From the NCBI GenBank assembly GCA_963920575.1, contig OY986964.1, forward strand, positions 18,169,987 to 18,233,986: DNA of 64,000 nt. The letters are read 5' to 3'. Under the pieces are notes generated by a model, which made no database searches, was not told where the DNA came from, and saw only the letters and a list, made by a program, of their open reading frames with translations. A program made the position numbers and the translations under genes. Shown here in pieces: positions 49,465 through 60,356 of the stretch; positions within the stretch are counted from its first letter, which is position 1, and the number at the start of each line of letters is the position of its first letter. Origin of the DNA: Narthecium ossifragum (Eukaryota; Streptophyta; Magnoliopsida; Dioscoreales; Nartheciaceae).

Positions 49465-51225
49465 ATGAGTATAGCTCGATCTTTTAATCAAGGTGGTTTA
49501 CAGTACGATCCAGAGATAGAAAGAACTTTACGCAGGTTAAGGAGGGAAGCTCGGATAAATCCTGAGGAGGACGATTTGGCTCTTGACTACGTATTTATCA
49601 GTGATTCGGAATTAGCAGAGGAAGAAGTCATGGCCGGAAATCGGACTTTGAAAGAGCTTGCAGCCCCAGATTTGAATCAACAACCCTTATGCATTACATT
49701 CCCTACTTTGGATGTTGCTACTACTTTTAAATTAAAATCTGGACTAATACACCTCTTACCCACTTTTCATGGACATTCAGGTGAGGATCCTCACAAGCAT
49801 TTAAAGGAGCTTCATGTTGTGTGCACAAGTATGAAACCCATGGGGTGACTGAAGATCAAATCAAATTAAGAGCATTTCCTTTTTCTTTGAAGGATTCGGC
49901 TAAAGATTGGCTTTATTATTTACCATCTGGGAGTATTACCACATGGAATGAGATGAAGAGGTTGTTTTTGGAGAAATATTTTCCAGCCTCAAGAGCGGCC
50001 AATATTAGAAAAGAGATATGTGGTGTAAGGCAACATAACGGAGAATCTTTACATGAGTATTGGGAACGTTTCAAGAAACTCTGTGCAAGCTGTCCCCACC
50101 ATCAAATTAGTGAGCAATTACTTATTCAATATTTTTATGAGGGCTTACTAACCAATGACAGGAGTATGATTGATGCCGCTAGTGGAGGAGCTTTGGTGGA
50201 TAAAACTCCTGAAGCCGCGAGGAACTTGATTGCAAATATGGCGGCTAATTCTCAACAATTGAATACTAGACTTGATTCTTATACAAAACATGTTAATGAA
50301 GTAAATGTTTCATCTCTTGGACAACAGATTGCGAGTCTAACTTCTCTTGTTCGTCAAATGGCTGTAGGTAATATGTAGACAGCGAAGGTTTGTGGAATTT
50401 GTTCGGTGGCGGGACATCGAACCGACATGTGCCCAACTCTTCAAGAGGAGCCCATTGAACAAGTGAATGCAGCCGGGAGTTTTCCAGGACCACCGCAAAG
50501 GAAGTATGATCCCTATTCAGACACGTATAATCTGGGATGGAGGGATCACCCCAATCTCAACTATGGGAATCCACAAGTAAATCAGCCTACAACTCAATTT
50601 CACCCAACTGGACAGCAATATCAACAATGTAGACCGCCATACCCCCCGAGACCACAACCAAACCCAACTCCGAATTCTGGTATGTCTTTAGAAGATATTG
50701 TTAATTCCCTTGCTACTAATGCTTTGCAATTTCAACAGGGTACAAAACAATTTCAACAAGAGGCAAAGGCCAGTATCCAAGGTTTGGAACATCAAATGGG
50801 CCAGATGGCGTCAGCAATTAGCAAGCTAGAGGCGCAGAATTCGGGAAAATTACCCTCTCAAACGGTAATAAATCCAAGAGAAAATGCAAGTGCAATCATT
50901 TTGAGAAGTGGCAAAGGAAATTCCTGCATTGTCACCGCAAGGAAACGAGCAAGACATCGTCGCGGACAAAATCTTTCCCGATGACGACGACGTACCTAAA
51001 CGTAAGTTTCCACCTCTTTCTGATTATAAACCTGTACCTCCTTTTCCTCAGGCTTTGATAGAATCAAGAAAATATGAGAAGAATTCAGATCTATATGAGA
51101 CTTTTCGCCGATGCGAGGTAAATATTCCACTCTTAGATGCTATTAAACAAGTACCTCGTTATGCTAAATTCTTGAAAGAATTGTGCACAATTAAGAGGAA
51201 GTAGAAACTTAAAGGATGTGAGAAG
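49465..51225 (+). pseudogene. gag: I Gag, four lesions
   Basis: ATG 49465 opens MSIARSFNQGGLQYDPEIER. Capsid motifs are IHLLPTFHGHSGEDPHKHLK, LKDSAKDWLYYLPSGS and YWERFKKLCASCPHHQ; the zinc knuckle is CGICSVAGHRTDMC (near 50395). A missing C in a C-run near 49838 and an extra G near 50918 shift the frame. In-frame TAG codons lie at 50376-50378 and 51202-51204. Otherwise it runs directly into Pol, so gag and pol were one frame. NIPLLDAIKQVPRYAKFLK before the protease matches D and E. Confidence 0.88.
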
Positions 51226-54200
51226 GTGAAAGTAGGGGAAAATATTTTTACAATTCTTCAAAGAAAAATTCCTACAAAGTGTAGAGATCCAGGTATGTTT
51301 ACTATCCCATGTACAATTGGTAACACCAAATTTGAGAAAGCCATGTTAGATTTGGGAGCTTCTATCAATGTCATGCCATATTCTATATATTCTTCTTTAA
51401 AACTTGGGCCTCTGAATGAAACTGGTGTTGTGATTCAATTGGCTGACAGATCTAACGCCTATCCTAAAGGTGTAGTTGAAGATATTCTTGTGCAAGTTAA
51501 TGATTTAGTTTTCCCTGCTGATTTTTATGTGCTTGATATGGAGAATGGTGATCAAACTACTCCTATTTTGTTGGGAAGACCTTTCTTGAAGACATCCAAG
51601 ACTAAGATAGATGTCCATAGTGGCACACTTACCATGGAATTTGATGGTGAAACTGTTAAGTTTAATATTTATGATGCCATGAAATATCCTGCTGATGATT
51701 GTTCAGTGTATTCAATTGATGTGATTGATTATTTATCACAGGAAGTCTTTGAACTTAGTGAAAAAAATAAATTGGAAGTGGCTATTAGCAAATCTCTTGA
51801 GGAAGAAAATAAGGAGCTAGCTTTGAGTACTAATTTGCAGGAAACTGTTGCAACACTGAATGATTTTTCAACACTTCAACAATCAGGTAACGATTCTTAT
51901 AGTCCATTACCTGTTTCTCATGAGAAATCATTACCTTCTGTATTGCAAGCACCTATTCCAGATCTGAAACCTCTTCCTAATCATCTTAAATACGCTTTTC
52001 TTAAAGATGAAGGAGTATTACCAGTGATTATCTCCAATAACCTTAGTGCACCACAGGAAGAAAAACTTGTGCAGGTTCTTAAGAAGCATAAGAGAGCTAT
52101 TGGTTGGACAATTGCAGACATCAAGGGAATCAGCCCGAGTACGTGTATGCATCGTATCTTGCTTGAAGAGGGAGCGAAACCTTCCCGCCAACCACAAAGA
52201 AGGTTAAACCCGCCCATGATGGATGTTGTAAAGAAGGAGATCCTCAAACTTTTTGAAGTTGGAGTGATCTATCCTATTTCGGATAGCACTTGGGTTAGTC
52301 CAGTTCAAGTGGTTCCTAAAAAGACAGGAATAACCGTGGTGAGAAATCACAAAGATGAGTTAGTTCCTACCCGTGTGCAAAACGGGTGGAGGGTTTGTAT
52401 TGATTATAGAAAATTAAATGCTATAACCCGCAAGGACCACTTCCCTTTACCTTTTATTGATCAGATGCTTGAAAGATTAGCTGGTCATTCTTGTTATTGT
52501 TTTCTTGATGGTTATTCAGGGTACTTTCAGATTGCAATTGCCCCTGAAGATCAGGAAAAGACGACGTTCACATGCTCATTCGGGACTTTTGCATATCGTC
52601 GCATGCCCTTTGGTCTTTGCAACGCCCCAGCTACTTTCCAAAGGTGTATGGTTAGTATATTCTCAGATTATATTGAACAGATCATAGAGGTTTTTATGGA
52701 TGATTTCACAGTTTATGGAAACTCTTTTGATAATTGTTTACATAACCTTACACTTGTTCTCCAAAGATGCATAGAAACTAGCCTTGTGTTAAATTCTGAG
52801 AAATGTCATTTCATGGTTGAACAAGGTATAGTTTTGGGTCATGTTGTTTCGTCTAAAGGAATTGAGGTTGATAAAGCTAAAGTTGATGTTATTCAATCTT
52901 TACCTTATCCCACTTGTGTGCGGGAAGTTCGTTCTTTTCTTGGACATGCAGGTTTTTACCGAAGATTCATCAAGGACTTCTCCAAAATAGCATTACCGCT
53001 ATGCACGTTGTTACAAAAAGACAAGGTTTTTGAGTTCGATGATGCATGCAAAGAGGCATTTGATAAACTGAAAGAATTGTTGACTTCTACTCCAGTTATT
53101 CAGCCCCCTGACTGGAGCGTTCCTTTCGAAATAATGTGTGACGCAAGTGATTATGCAGTGGGCGCGGTTTTGGGTGAAAAGATTAGAAGAGCTTCTCATA
53201 CAATTTACTATGCTTCCAAGACTTTGGATGATGCCCAGAGAAATTATTCTACAACTAAAAAAGAACTTTTAGCCGTTGTGTTTGCTTTAGAAAAATTTCG
53301 TTCTTATTTACTTGGTACTAAAGTCATTGTTTACTCTGATCATGCAGCCCTTCGTTATTTAATGACGAAGAAGGAGGCAAAGCCGAGATTAATACGATGG
53401 ATACTTCTCTTGAGTGAATTTGATTTGGAGATAAAAGACAAAAGAGGAACAGAAAATCAGGTTGCAGATCATCTGAGTCGATTAGTTCATGTGGAGGATG
53501 AACTTCGTCTGCAGGAAACATTCCCTGATGAACAATTGTTCTCTGCAACTGTGACATTACCTTGGTATGCGAATATTTTGAATTATTTGGTTACTAATAT
53601 GTTACCTTCTGATTTGTCTAAGGCTCAAAGAGATAAGATCAAAAGTGATGCTAAATACTATGTGTGGGATGACCTATATTTATGGAAGCATTGTGCAGAT
53701 CAAGTAATAAGAAGGTGCGTTCCTGAAAATGAAATTATTTCTATACTCACTTTTTGCCATTCGTATGCTTGTGGTGGTCACTTTGGAGTTAAGAGAACGG
53801 CAATAAAGGTGTTAGAATGTGGTTTCTATTGGCCTTCTTTATTTCGAGATTCATATTCGCTTTGTAAATCATGCGAGAATTGTCAAAAGACAGGTAATAT
53901 ATCCCAAAGGAATGAGATGCCACAAACCCCCATATTATTTTGCGAAATTTTCGATGTTTGGGGCATCGATTTCATGGGTCCGTTCCCTATATCTTTTGGT
54001 TATGTTTATATTCTACTTGGTGTTGATTATGTTTCAAAATGGGTAGAGGCTAAAGCTACCAGGACTGATGATTCTAAAGTTGTTGCAGATTTTATCAAGT
54101 CTAACATATTATCCAGGTTTGGAATTCCAAGAGCTTTTATAAGTGATCGAGGCACGCACTTTTGCAATCGAACTGTGGAGGCGTTGCTAAGGAAGTACCA

Positions 54201-54855
54201 TGTGACCCATAAGGTATCAACCGCCTATCATCCGCAAACTAGTGGACAAGCGGAAGTGTCAAATCGAGAGATCAAGTCCATTGAAAAGACGGTAAATCCA
54301 AATAGAAAAGATTGGAGTTTGCGTTTGGATGATGCGTTGTGGGCTTATAGGACTGCATATAAGACACCCATCGGTATGTCACCTTATCGCTTGGTATTTG
54401 GGAAACCATGTCACCTTCCAGTTGAGATAGAACATAAAGCTTATTGGGCTATCAAGAGCTTTAATATGAACATGGTTGAGAGTGGAGAACACAGGAAGTT
54501 GCAACTGCAAGAATTAGAGGAAATTCGCAATGATGCCTATGAGAGCGCTAGGATTTACAAGGAAAAGACAAAAGCTTTTCATGATAAGATGATTTCTAGA
54601 AAGGAGTTTAAAGTTGGTCAAAAAGTCCTCCTTTACCAATCACGCTTAGGTTTGTTTCCAGGTAAGTTGCGTTCTCGTTGGATTGGACCTTTTATTGTTA
54701 CTAATGTTTTTTCTCATGGTGCAGTTGAAATTCAAAGTTTAGCCACTTCCAAAATGTTTACGGTGAATGGCTATCGACTTAAATCTTTCTATGAAGGCGT
54801 TCCAACAAAAAAGTTGGAAAAATTGGACCTTGAGGAGCCAACTTATACTGATTAA
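51226..54855 (+). CDS. pol: I Pol polyprotein, open over 1209 residues
   Basis: Protease with [14 protein letters not shown] (residues about 42-55) and ILLGRPFL. Reverse transcriptase with [31 protein letters not shown] and [10 protein letters not shown] (about 488-497). RNase H with [14 protein letters not shown] (about 636). Integrase with zinc finger [10 protein letters not shown]...CENC (from about 844) and catalytic D, D, E in [16 protein letters not shown] and GQAEVSNRE (about 912, 972, 1008). The C-terminus has LRSRWIGPF and ends EPTYTD. All catalytic residues expected for the family are visible. The true N-terminus lies upstream, after the TAG at 51202. Compared with E2 one codon is missing in [10 protein letters not shown]. 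No chromodomain or env-like frame follows. Confidence 0.93.
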   Translation: MKVGENIFTILQRKIPTKCRDPGMFTIPCTIGNTKFEKAMLDLGASINVMPYSIYSSLKLGPLNETGVVIQLADRSNAYPKGVVEDILVQVNDLVFPADFYVLDMENGDQTTPILLGRPFLKTSKTKIDVHSGTLTMEFDGETVKFNIYDAMKYPADDCSVYSIDVIDYLSQEVFELSEKNKLEVAISKSLEEENKELALSTNLQETVATLNDFSTLQQSGNDSYSPLPVSHEKSLPSVLQAPIPDLKPLPNHLKYAFLKDEGVLPVIISNNLSAPQEEKLVQVLKKHKRAIGWTIADIKGISPSTCMHRILLEEGAKPSRQPQRRLNPPMMDVVKKEILKLFEVGVIYPISDSTWVSPVQVVPKKTGITVVRNHKDELVPTRVQNGWRVCIDYRKLNAITRKDHFPLPFIDQMLERLAGHSCYCFLDGYSGYFQIAIAPEDQEKTTFTCSFGTFAYRRMPFGLCNAPATFQRCMVSIFSDYIEQIIEVFMDDFTVYGNSFDNCLHNLTLVLQRCIETSLVLNSEKCHFMVEQGIVLGHVVSSKGIEVDKAKVDVIQSLPYPTCVREVRSFLGHAGFYRRFIKDFSKIALPLCTLLQKDKVFEFDDACKEAFDKLKELLTSTPVIQPPDWSVPFEIMCDASDYAVGAVLGEKIRRASHTIYYASKTLDDAQRNYSTTKKELLAVVFALEKFRSYLLGTKVIVYSDHAALRYLMTKKEAKPRLIRWILLLSEFDLEIKDKRGTENQVADHLSRLVHVEDELRLQETFPDEQLFSATVTLPWYANILNYLVTNMLPSDLSKAQRDKIKSDAKYYVWDDLYLWKHCADQVIRRCVPENEIISILTFCHSYACGGHFGVKRTAIKVLECGFYWPSLFRDSYSLCKSCENCQKTGNISQRNEMPQTPILFCEIFDVWGIDFMGPFPISFGYVYILLGVDYVSKWVEAKATRTDDSKVVADFIKSNILSRFGIPRAFISDRGTHFCNRTVEALLRKYHVTHKVSTAYHPQTSGQAEVSNREIKSIEKTVNPNRKDWSLRLDDALWAYRTAYKTPIGMSPYRLVFGKPCHLPVEIEHKAYWAIKSFNMNMVESGEHRKLQLQELEEIRNDAYESARIYKEKTKAFHDKMISRKEFKVGQKVLLYQSRLGLFPGKLRSRWIGPFIVTNVFSHGAVEIQSLATSKMFTVNGYRLKSFYEGVPTKKLEKLDLEEPTYTD

Positions 54856-54858
54856 AGA

Positions 54859-56282
54859 AGCAAGCATGAAGTCAAGCCAATGACAATAAACAAAGGCGCT
54901 ACTTGGGAGGCAACCCAAGGGGAGTTCGTTCCTTTCTCTTTTTATTTTCGCATTTCCATTTTAGTTATTTTTGCTTTTCTTTGCATTCCACCTTACATTG
55001 GGGACAATGTCAGTTTCAAGTGTGGGGGAGGAGATCTAGGTTGCATATGCCATGAGCAAGAATTAGTTAAGCTTGACATTTTCATAACATGATTGAATGA
55101 GTAATTTTGCGACTTGGAATTAATTCACATCCATATCAGTCTCACTAATTTCTTTCATGAGAGATATTCTTTCATGGATTTGTTTCTCTAGAACTTGCGT
55201 TGATTCTATTCGAAGTCACATTGACACATGCAGACATGAACATGATTAAGGCCATCTTTGTTATAAGCTACATAAGCCAAATAGCCTACCTTGCAATTAA
55301 TTTTCTCTTTTGCTAAACACCTTTGAGCTTTATTGACTTCATTGTTAACCCACATTACAAGCTTTAAACCTGAAAAAAATAAATATTTCCGTTACCCAAG
55401 CCATAAAACTAGTGGAGCATTGATCATCATTATGACATGTATGGGTGCAAAAGTTCAAGTGTGGGGGTGTTTGGATTTGTGGTATGGCTATGATTGGTGA
55501 AGTGGAGTTTATTTTCATACTCAATTTGTGAGCATGTTGTTTCTGAAAAAAAGAAAAAAAAAACAAAGAAAAGAAGAAAAGAAAGTGAAGGAGGAAATTG
55601 TTTCTCATGTTGCAAAATATGTTTATGAATCCTCTTAATACTACAAGAAAGAGGTATGTTTATGTATGATCTCTACAAAGGTGGAAGTTTTTGCAAAAGA
55701 TTGTTCACTATGTGAGTTAAAAAGTATTCCTTTGAAAAATCTCTTTGCCAATGTGGTAATGTTATACGGTTTGAGTATGTTGAAACCAAATTGAAGAAGT
55801 TGCTGAATGGAGTGATTGGTTGTACATGTCTTATTAATGTATTTTTACTCCATTAGTTCCATTGGCTTTTGAGCTACATTCCCAAATATTTCCCACCTTA
55901 ATCCTAGACCCCATTACAACCTTTTGAAGTCCTTATGATTTGTGTTATGCATGTGATTCTAGTGGTGGAGAATGAGAAGATATGCAAGCTTATGGTAGAT
56001 CAATTTCATTGGAATGAATTTGAGTGAAATACATACCCTTCAAACACATGAGAGTTGAGTGTTAATTTCCGTGAAGGTCTACTTATTTAGTATGCTTCAT
56101 CTTCAAGTGGAAATGCTTATTGATTGATTTTTAAGTTGTCTAAAAATGTTTGTTCATGATGTGTTATGAGTTTTGTGAAGAGCTTGATTGTTCTTTGTTG
56201 ATGGCGTTGCAACCTTGATATCTTGAGTAGAGTGAATTTTAGTTTTGCCTGAGGACGAGCAAAAGCTAAGTGTGGGGGATTT
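54859..56282 (+). other. I non-coding 3' region with repeated G-runs
   Basis: No protein. Contains the hairpin at 54995-55010 and three exact copies of AAGTGTGGGGG (55018-55028, 55457-55467, 56268-56278), the last being the polypurine tract before LTR2, preceded by gaggacgagcaaaagc. Confidence 0.8.
54995..55010 (+). other. Conserved 3'-region hairpin (I)
   Basis: ACATTG-GGGA-CAATGT, a 6-bp perfect stem, about 140 bp after pol, followed by AAGTGTGGGGG as in the E family. Confidence 0.7.
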
Positions 56283-57870
56283 TGATGATGATGCATAATG
56301 TTATATTTTTATCCCTTAATACTTAGTCTCCTATGCTTATTTAGTTCCTAAATATACTCATTATTCTTATATTTTGATTTAGGATGCAATTGAAGTCCTT
56401 AAGTCGAAAAGAAGCTGAAAAGAGTGCATGGATCAACTTTAAAGATTAATCTGTACCTGCTCATGAAGAATCAGATGATGTGCCATATATGGTTGGAAAG
56501 CTCCTGAAGTCTAGATTCTGGAGAATTTTTCGGTTCATGATTTCGAGTTTCATAGAGAAAGTTACGGCAATTTTAGTACCGATGGCGCAGTCTGGATGGC
56601 AGAACAGTAATACGCTGGAACGTCCGATCGATCCGACACCCAGGGTCCGATCGATCGGACTATGCAGAAACGTGACAGAACATGTATTTTTTTGCTAAAC
56701 ATGGTCCGATCGATCCCTACATCCATCCTATGGGGTCTGATCGATCGGACACCTAAAGTTCGATCGGTCGGACTCAGGAATAGCCAGAGAAGGTGGATTT
56801 TTACGCAACCGATCGATCCGACACACATAGTTCGATCGATCAGAATCGGGCGTAAATAGAAGTTGAAGATTTTAATGAGACCGATCGATCCGACACTCAA
56901 GGTCCGATCGATCGGACTTTCCCAGTAAAGAAAATCAACGATTGTGATCTAATCCGAGGGTGGATACACTTGAGGCTATAAATAGGACTCTTTCTAGGGT
57001 TTGAGGGGGGATTCTTGGACACTTTTGGCTGCTCTTCCTCCTCCTTTATATTTTTTCTAGGTTTTATCTTGTTTATTGGAATCTTTTGAGGATTGTTCTC
57101 GATGGCCCTGTGTGGCTAAATCTTGATCCTTGGTCGAGGAGACTGAAACCTCGGAATCAATGAAACTGTGAGATCTAATCTATTCTTATTGTTCAGTTTA
57201 TAGATGAGTATTGAATGTTCTGTTATGAAATATTCATGATTGTCTTGTCTAATTGCTATGAGCGCTACTAGTTTATTATTCATTGCGATCTACTGCTAGG
57301 TTTGATATCAAATTCGGAATTGTTTGATCCCTCTAATCTGCGAAGCAACTAGGGTTTAATAATGTTCTGCATTTTAGAGATTGTTAGGTCTTAGGAAGAA
57401 TATTTGACTAGATTAAATGCAACCACTTGTGCTTGTGTTGTTTAGCTTCATCGATCTCCGTATTCTTAACGCTGCTACTAGATTAAATCTACAGCGCTTG
57501 TCTTAGGTTGTCTAGTAGTTAGGGTTGATTAGATTCTTGTTTCTAATTAAGTAAGATTGAGGAGAGATTCGAATTGAATTCGGACGATGAATATTCATGG
57601 TATGAATTGATTGATACTTGCATCTATGATCAGTTGTTGGATTCCGATGGTGGATGTTGACTCAGACCAAGGTTTGTTCTCTTGATTCAACTTGTTTCTT
57701 CGTTTTAGATTATTTCTTTACTGTTTTCCTCACGTTTAAAACCCCCCATCTTAGTTCACTAAGCACAAAACTAGGCTAAACACTCTTCGTGGGATCGACT
57801 CGTACTCGCACTACTACATTTGTTTTAAAGAGTATTGATTTTATTTTTGAGTGCATGCGACAGCACATCA
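56283..57870 (+). repeat. I LTR2 (middle LTR)
   Basis: 1588 bp. TATAAATAG is at 56977-56985 and the array at 56620-56920. At the sites compared by eye it resembles LTR1 more than LTR3 (for example ctttatattttttctagg in LTR1 and LTR2, ctttatattttcctagg in LTR3). Confidence 0.93.
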
Positions 57871-58764
57871 AATTTTGGCGCCGTTGCCGGGGAGCATTGA
57901 TCATCATTATGACATGTATGGGTGCGAAAGTTCAAGTGTGGGGGTGTTTGGATTTGTGGTATGGCTATGATTGGTGAAGTGGAGTTTATTTTTCATACTT
58001 AATCTGTGAGTATGTTGGTTCTGGAAACAAAAAAAGAAAGAAAAAAAAAAAATAAAGAAAGAAGAAAGTGAAGGAGGAAATTGTTTCTCATGTTACAAAA
58101 TGTGTTTTTGAATCCTCCTAATACTCCAAAAAAGGGGTATGTTTATGTATGATTTCTACAAAGGTGGAAATTTTTGTAAAAGATTGTTCACTATTTCAGT
58201 AAAAAATATTCCTTTGAACAATCTCTTTGTCAAGGTCGTAATGCTATATGGTTCGAGTATGTTAAAGCCAAGTTGAGGAAGTTGTTGAATGGAGTGATTG
58301 GTTGTACATGTCTTATTGATGCATTTTTGCTCCATTAGTTCCATTGGCTTTTGAGCTACATTCCCAAATATTTCCCACCTTGATCCTAGACCCCATTACA
58401 ACCTTATGAAGTCCTTTTGATTTGTGTTATGCATGTGATTCTAGTGGTAGAGAAAGAGAAGATATGCAAGCTTATGGTAGATCATTTTCATTGGAATAAA
58501 TTTGAGTGAAATACATACCCTTAAAACACATGAGAGTTGAGTGTTAATTTCCGTGAGGGTCTACTTATTTAGTATGCTTCATCTTCAAGTGGAAATGCTT
58601 ACTGATTGATTTTTATGTTGTCTAAAAATGTTTGTTCATGACGTGTTATGAGTTTTGTGAAGAGCTTAATTGTTCTTTGTTGATGGCGTTGCAACCTTGA
58701 TATCTTGAGTAGAGTGAATTTTAGTTTTGCTCGAGGACGAGCAAAAGCTAAGTGTGGGGGAATT
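57871..58764 (+). other. Deletion-derivative interior of I
   Basis: Primer site TGGCGCCGTTGCCGGGG (57876-57892) is joined at GGAG (57891-57894) directly to the 3' region that begins at 55414 in the complete interior. About 6.07 kb of gag-pol is absent. AAGTGTGGGGG recurs at 57934-57944 and 58750-58760. The GGAG microhomology marks the deletion point. Confidence 0.92.
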
Positions 58765-60356
58765 TGATGAGAATGCATAATGTTATATTTTTTCCCTTAA
58801 TACTTAGTCTCCTATGCTTATTTAGTTCCTAAAATACACTCATTATTCTTATATTTTGATTTAGGATGCAATTGAAGTCCTTAAGTCGAAAAGAAGCTGA
58901 AAAGAGTGCATAGATCAACTTTAAAGATTAATCTGGACCTGCTCATGAAGAACCAGATGATATATCATATATGGTTGGAAAGCTCTTGAAGTCTAGATTC
59001 TGGGGAATTTTATGGTTCGTGATTCCGAGTTTCCTAGAGGATGTTACGGCAATTTTAGTACCGATGGCGCAGTCTGGATGGCAGAACAGTAATACGCTGA
59101 AACGTCCGATCGATCCTACACCCAGAGTCCGATCGATCGGACTATGCAGAAACGTGACAGAACATATATTTGTTGGCTGAACATGGTCAGATCGATCCCT
59201 ACATCCATCCTATGGGGTCCGATCGATCGGACACCTAAAGTTCGATCGATCGGACTCAGGAATAGCCAGAGAAGGTGGATTTTTACGCAACCGATCGATC
59301 CGACACACATAGTTCGATCGATCGGAATCGGGCGTAAATAGAAGTTGAAGATTTTAATGAGACCGATCGATCCGACACTCAAGGTCCGATCGATCGGACT
59401 TTCCCAGTGAAGAAAATCAACGATTGTGATCTAATCCGAGGGTGGATACACTTGAGGCTATAAATAGGACTCTTTCTAGAGTTTGAGGGGGGATTCTTGG
59501 ATACTTTTGGCTGCTATTTCTCCTCCTTTATATTTTCCTAGGTTTTCTCTTGCTTTATGAAATCTTTTGAAGGATTGTTCTCGATGGCCTTGCGTGGCTA
59601 AATCTTGATCCTTGGTCGAGCAAACTGAAACCTCGGAATCAATGAAACTGTGAGATCTAATTTATTTTTATTGTTCAGTTTATACATGAGTATTGAATCT
59701 TCTTCTGAGATTAAATCTTCATGATTACCTAGTCTAATTGCTAGGAGGCCTACTAGTTTATTATTCATTGTGATCTACTGCTAGGTTTGATATCAAATCC
59801 GGAATTGTTTGATTCCTCTAATCTGCGAAGCAACTAGGGTTTAATAATCTACTGCGTTTCAGAGATTGTTAGGTCTTAGGAAGAATATTCGGCTAGATTA
59901 AAGGCAACCGCTTGTGCTTGTGTTGTTTAGCTTCATCGATCTCCCTATTCTTAACGCTGCTACTAGATTAAATTTACAGCGCTTGTCTTAGGTTGTTTAG
60001 TAGTTAGGGTTGGTTAGATCGCTTGTTTCTAATTAACTAAGATTGAGGAGAGATTCGAATTTAATTTGGACGGTGAATATTCATGGTATGAATTGATTGA
60101 TACTTGCATTTATGATCAGTTGTTGGATTCCGATGGTGGATGTTGACTCAGACCAAGGTTTGTTCTCTTGATTCAACTTGTTTCTTCACTTTAGATTATT
60201 TCTTTACTGTTTTCCTCATGTTTAAAACCCCCCATCTTTGTTCACTGAGCACAAAACTAGCCTAAACACTCTTCGTGGGATCAACTCGTACTCGCACTAC
60301 TACATTTATTTTAACGAGTACTGGTTTTATTTTTGAGTGCATGCGACAGCACATCA
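58765..60356 (+). repeat. I LTR3 (3' LTR)
   Basis: 1592 bp, ending GACAGCACATCA followed by gtgaa. Array at 59100-59402, TATAAATAG at 59459-59467. The most diverged of the three LTRs. Confidence 0.93.

Larger units (their letters stand above)
47736..60356 (+). mobile_element. I: Ty3/gypsy element with three LTRs
   Basis: Perfect gtgaa duplications (47731-47735, 60357-60361) flank the whole 12.6-kb unit. The order is LTR1, primer site, gag, pol, 3' region, LTR2, second primer site joined to a copy of the 3' region, LTR3. The Pol family is Athila/Tat-like, clearly distinct from E1/E2. It is the best preserved element in the window. Confidence 0.95.

Noticed and set aside
54859..56282. Env-like gene expected after pol in Athila-type elements
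   Set aside because: No open frame of meaningful length or membrane segment in I, E1 or E2.
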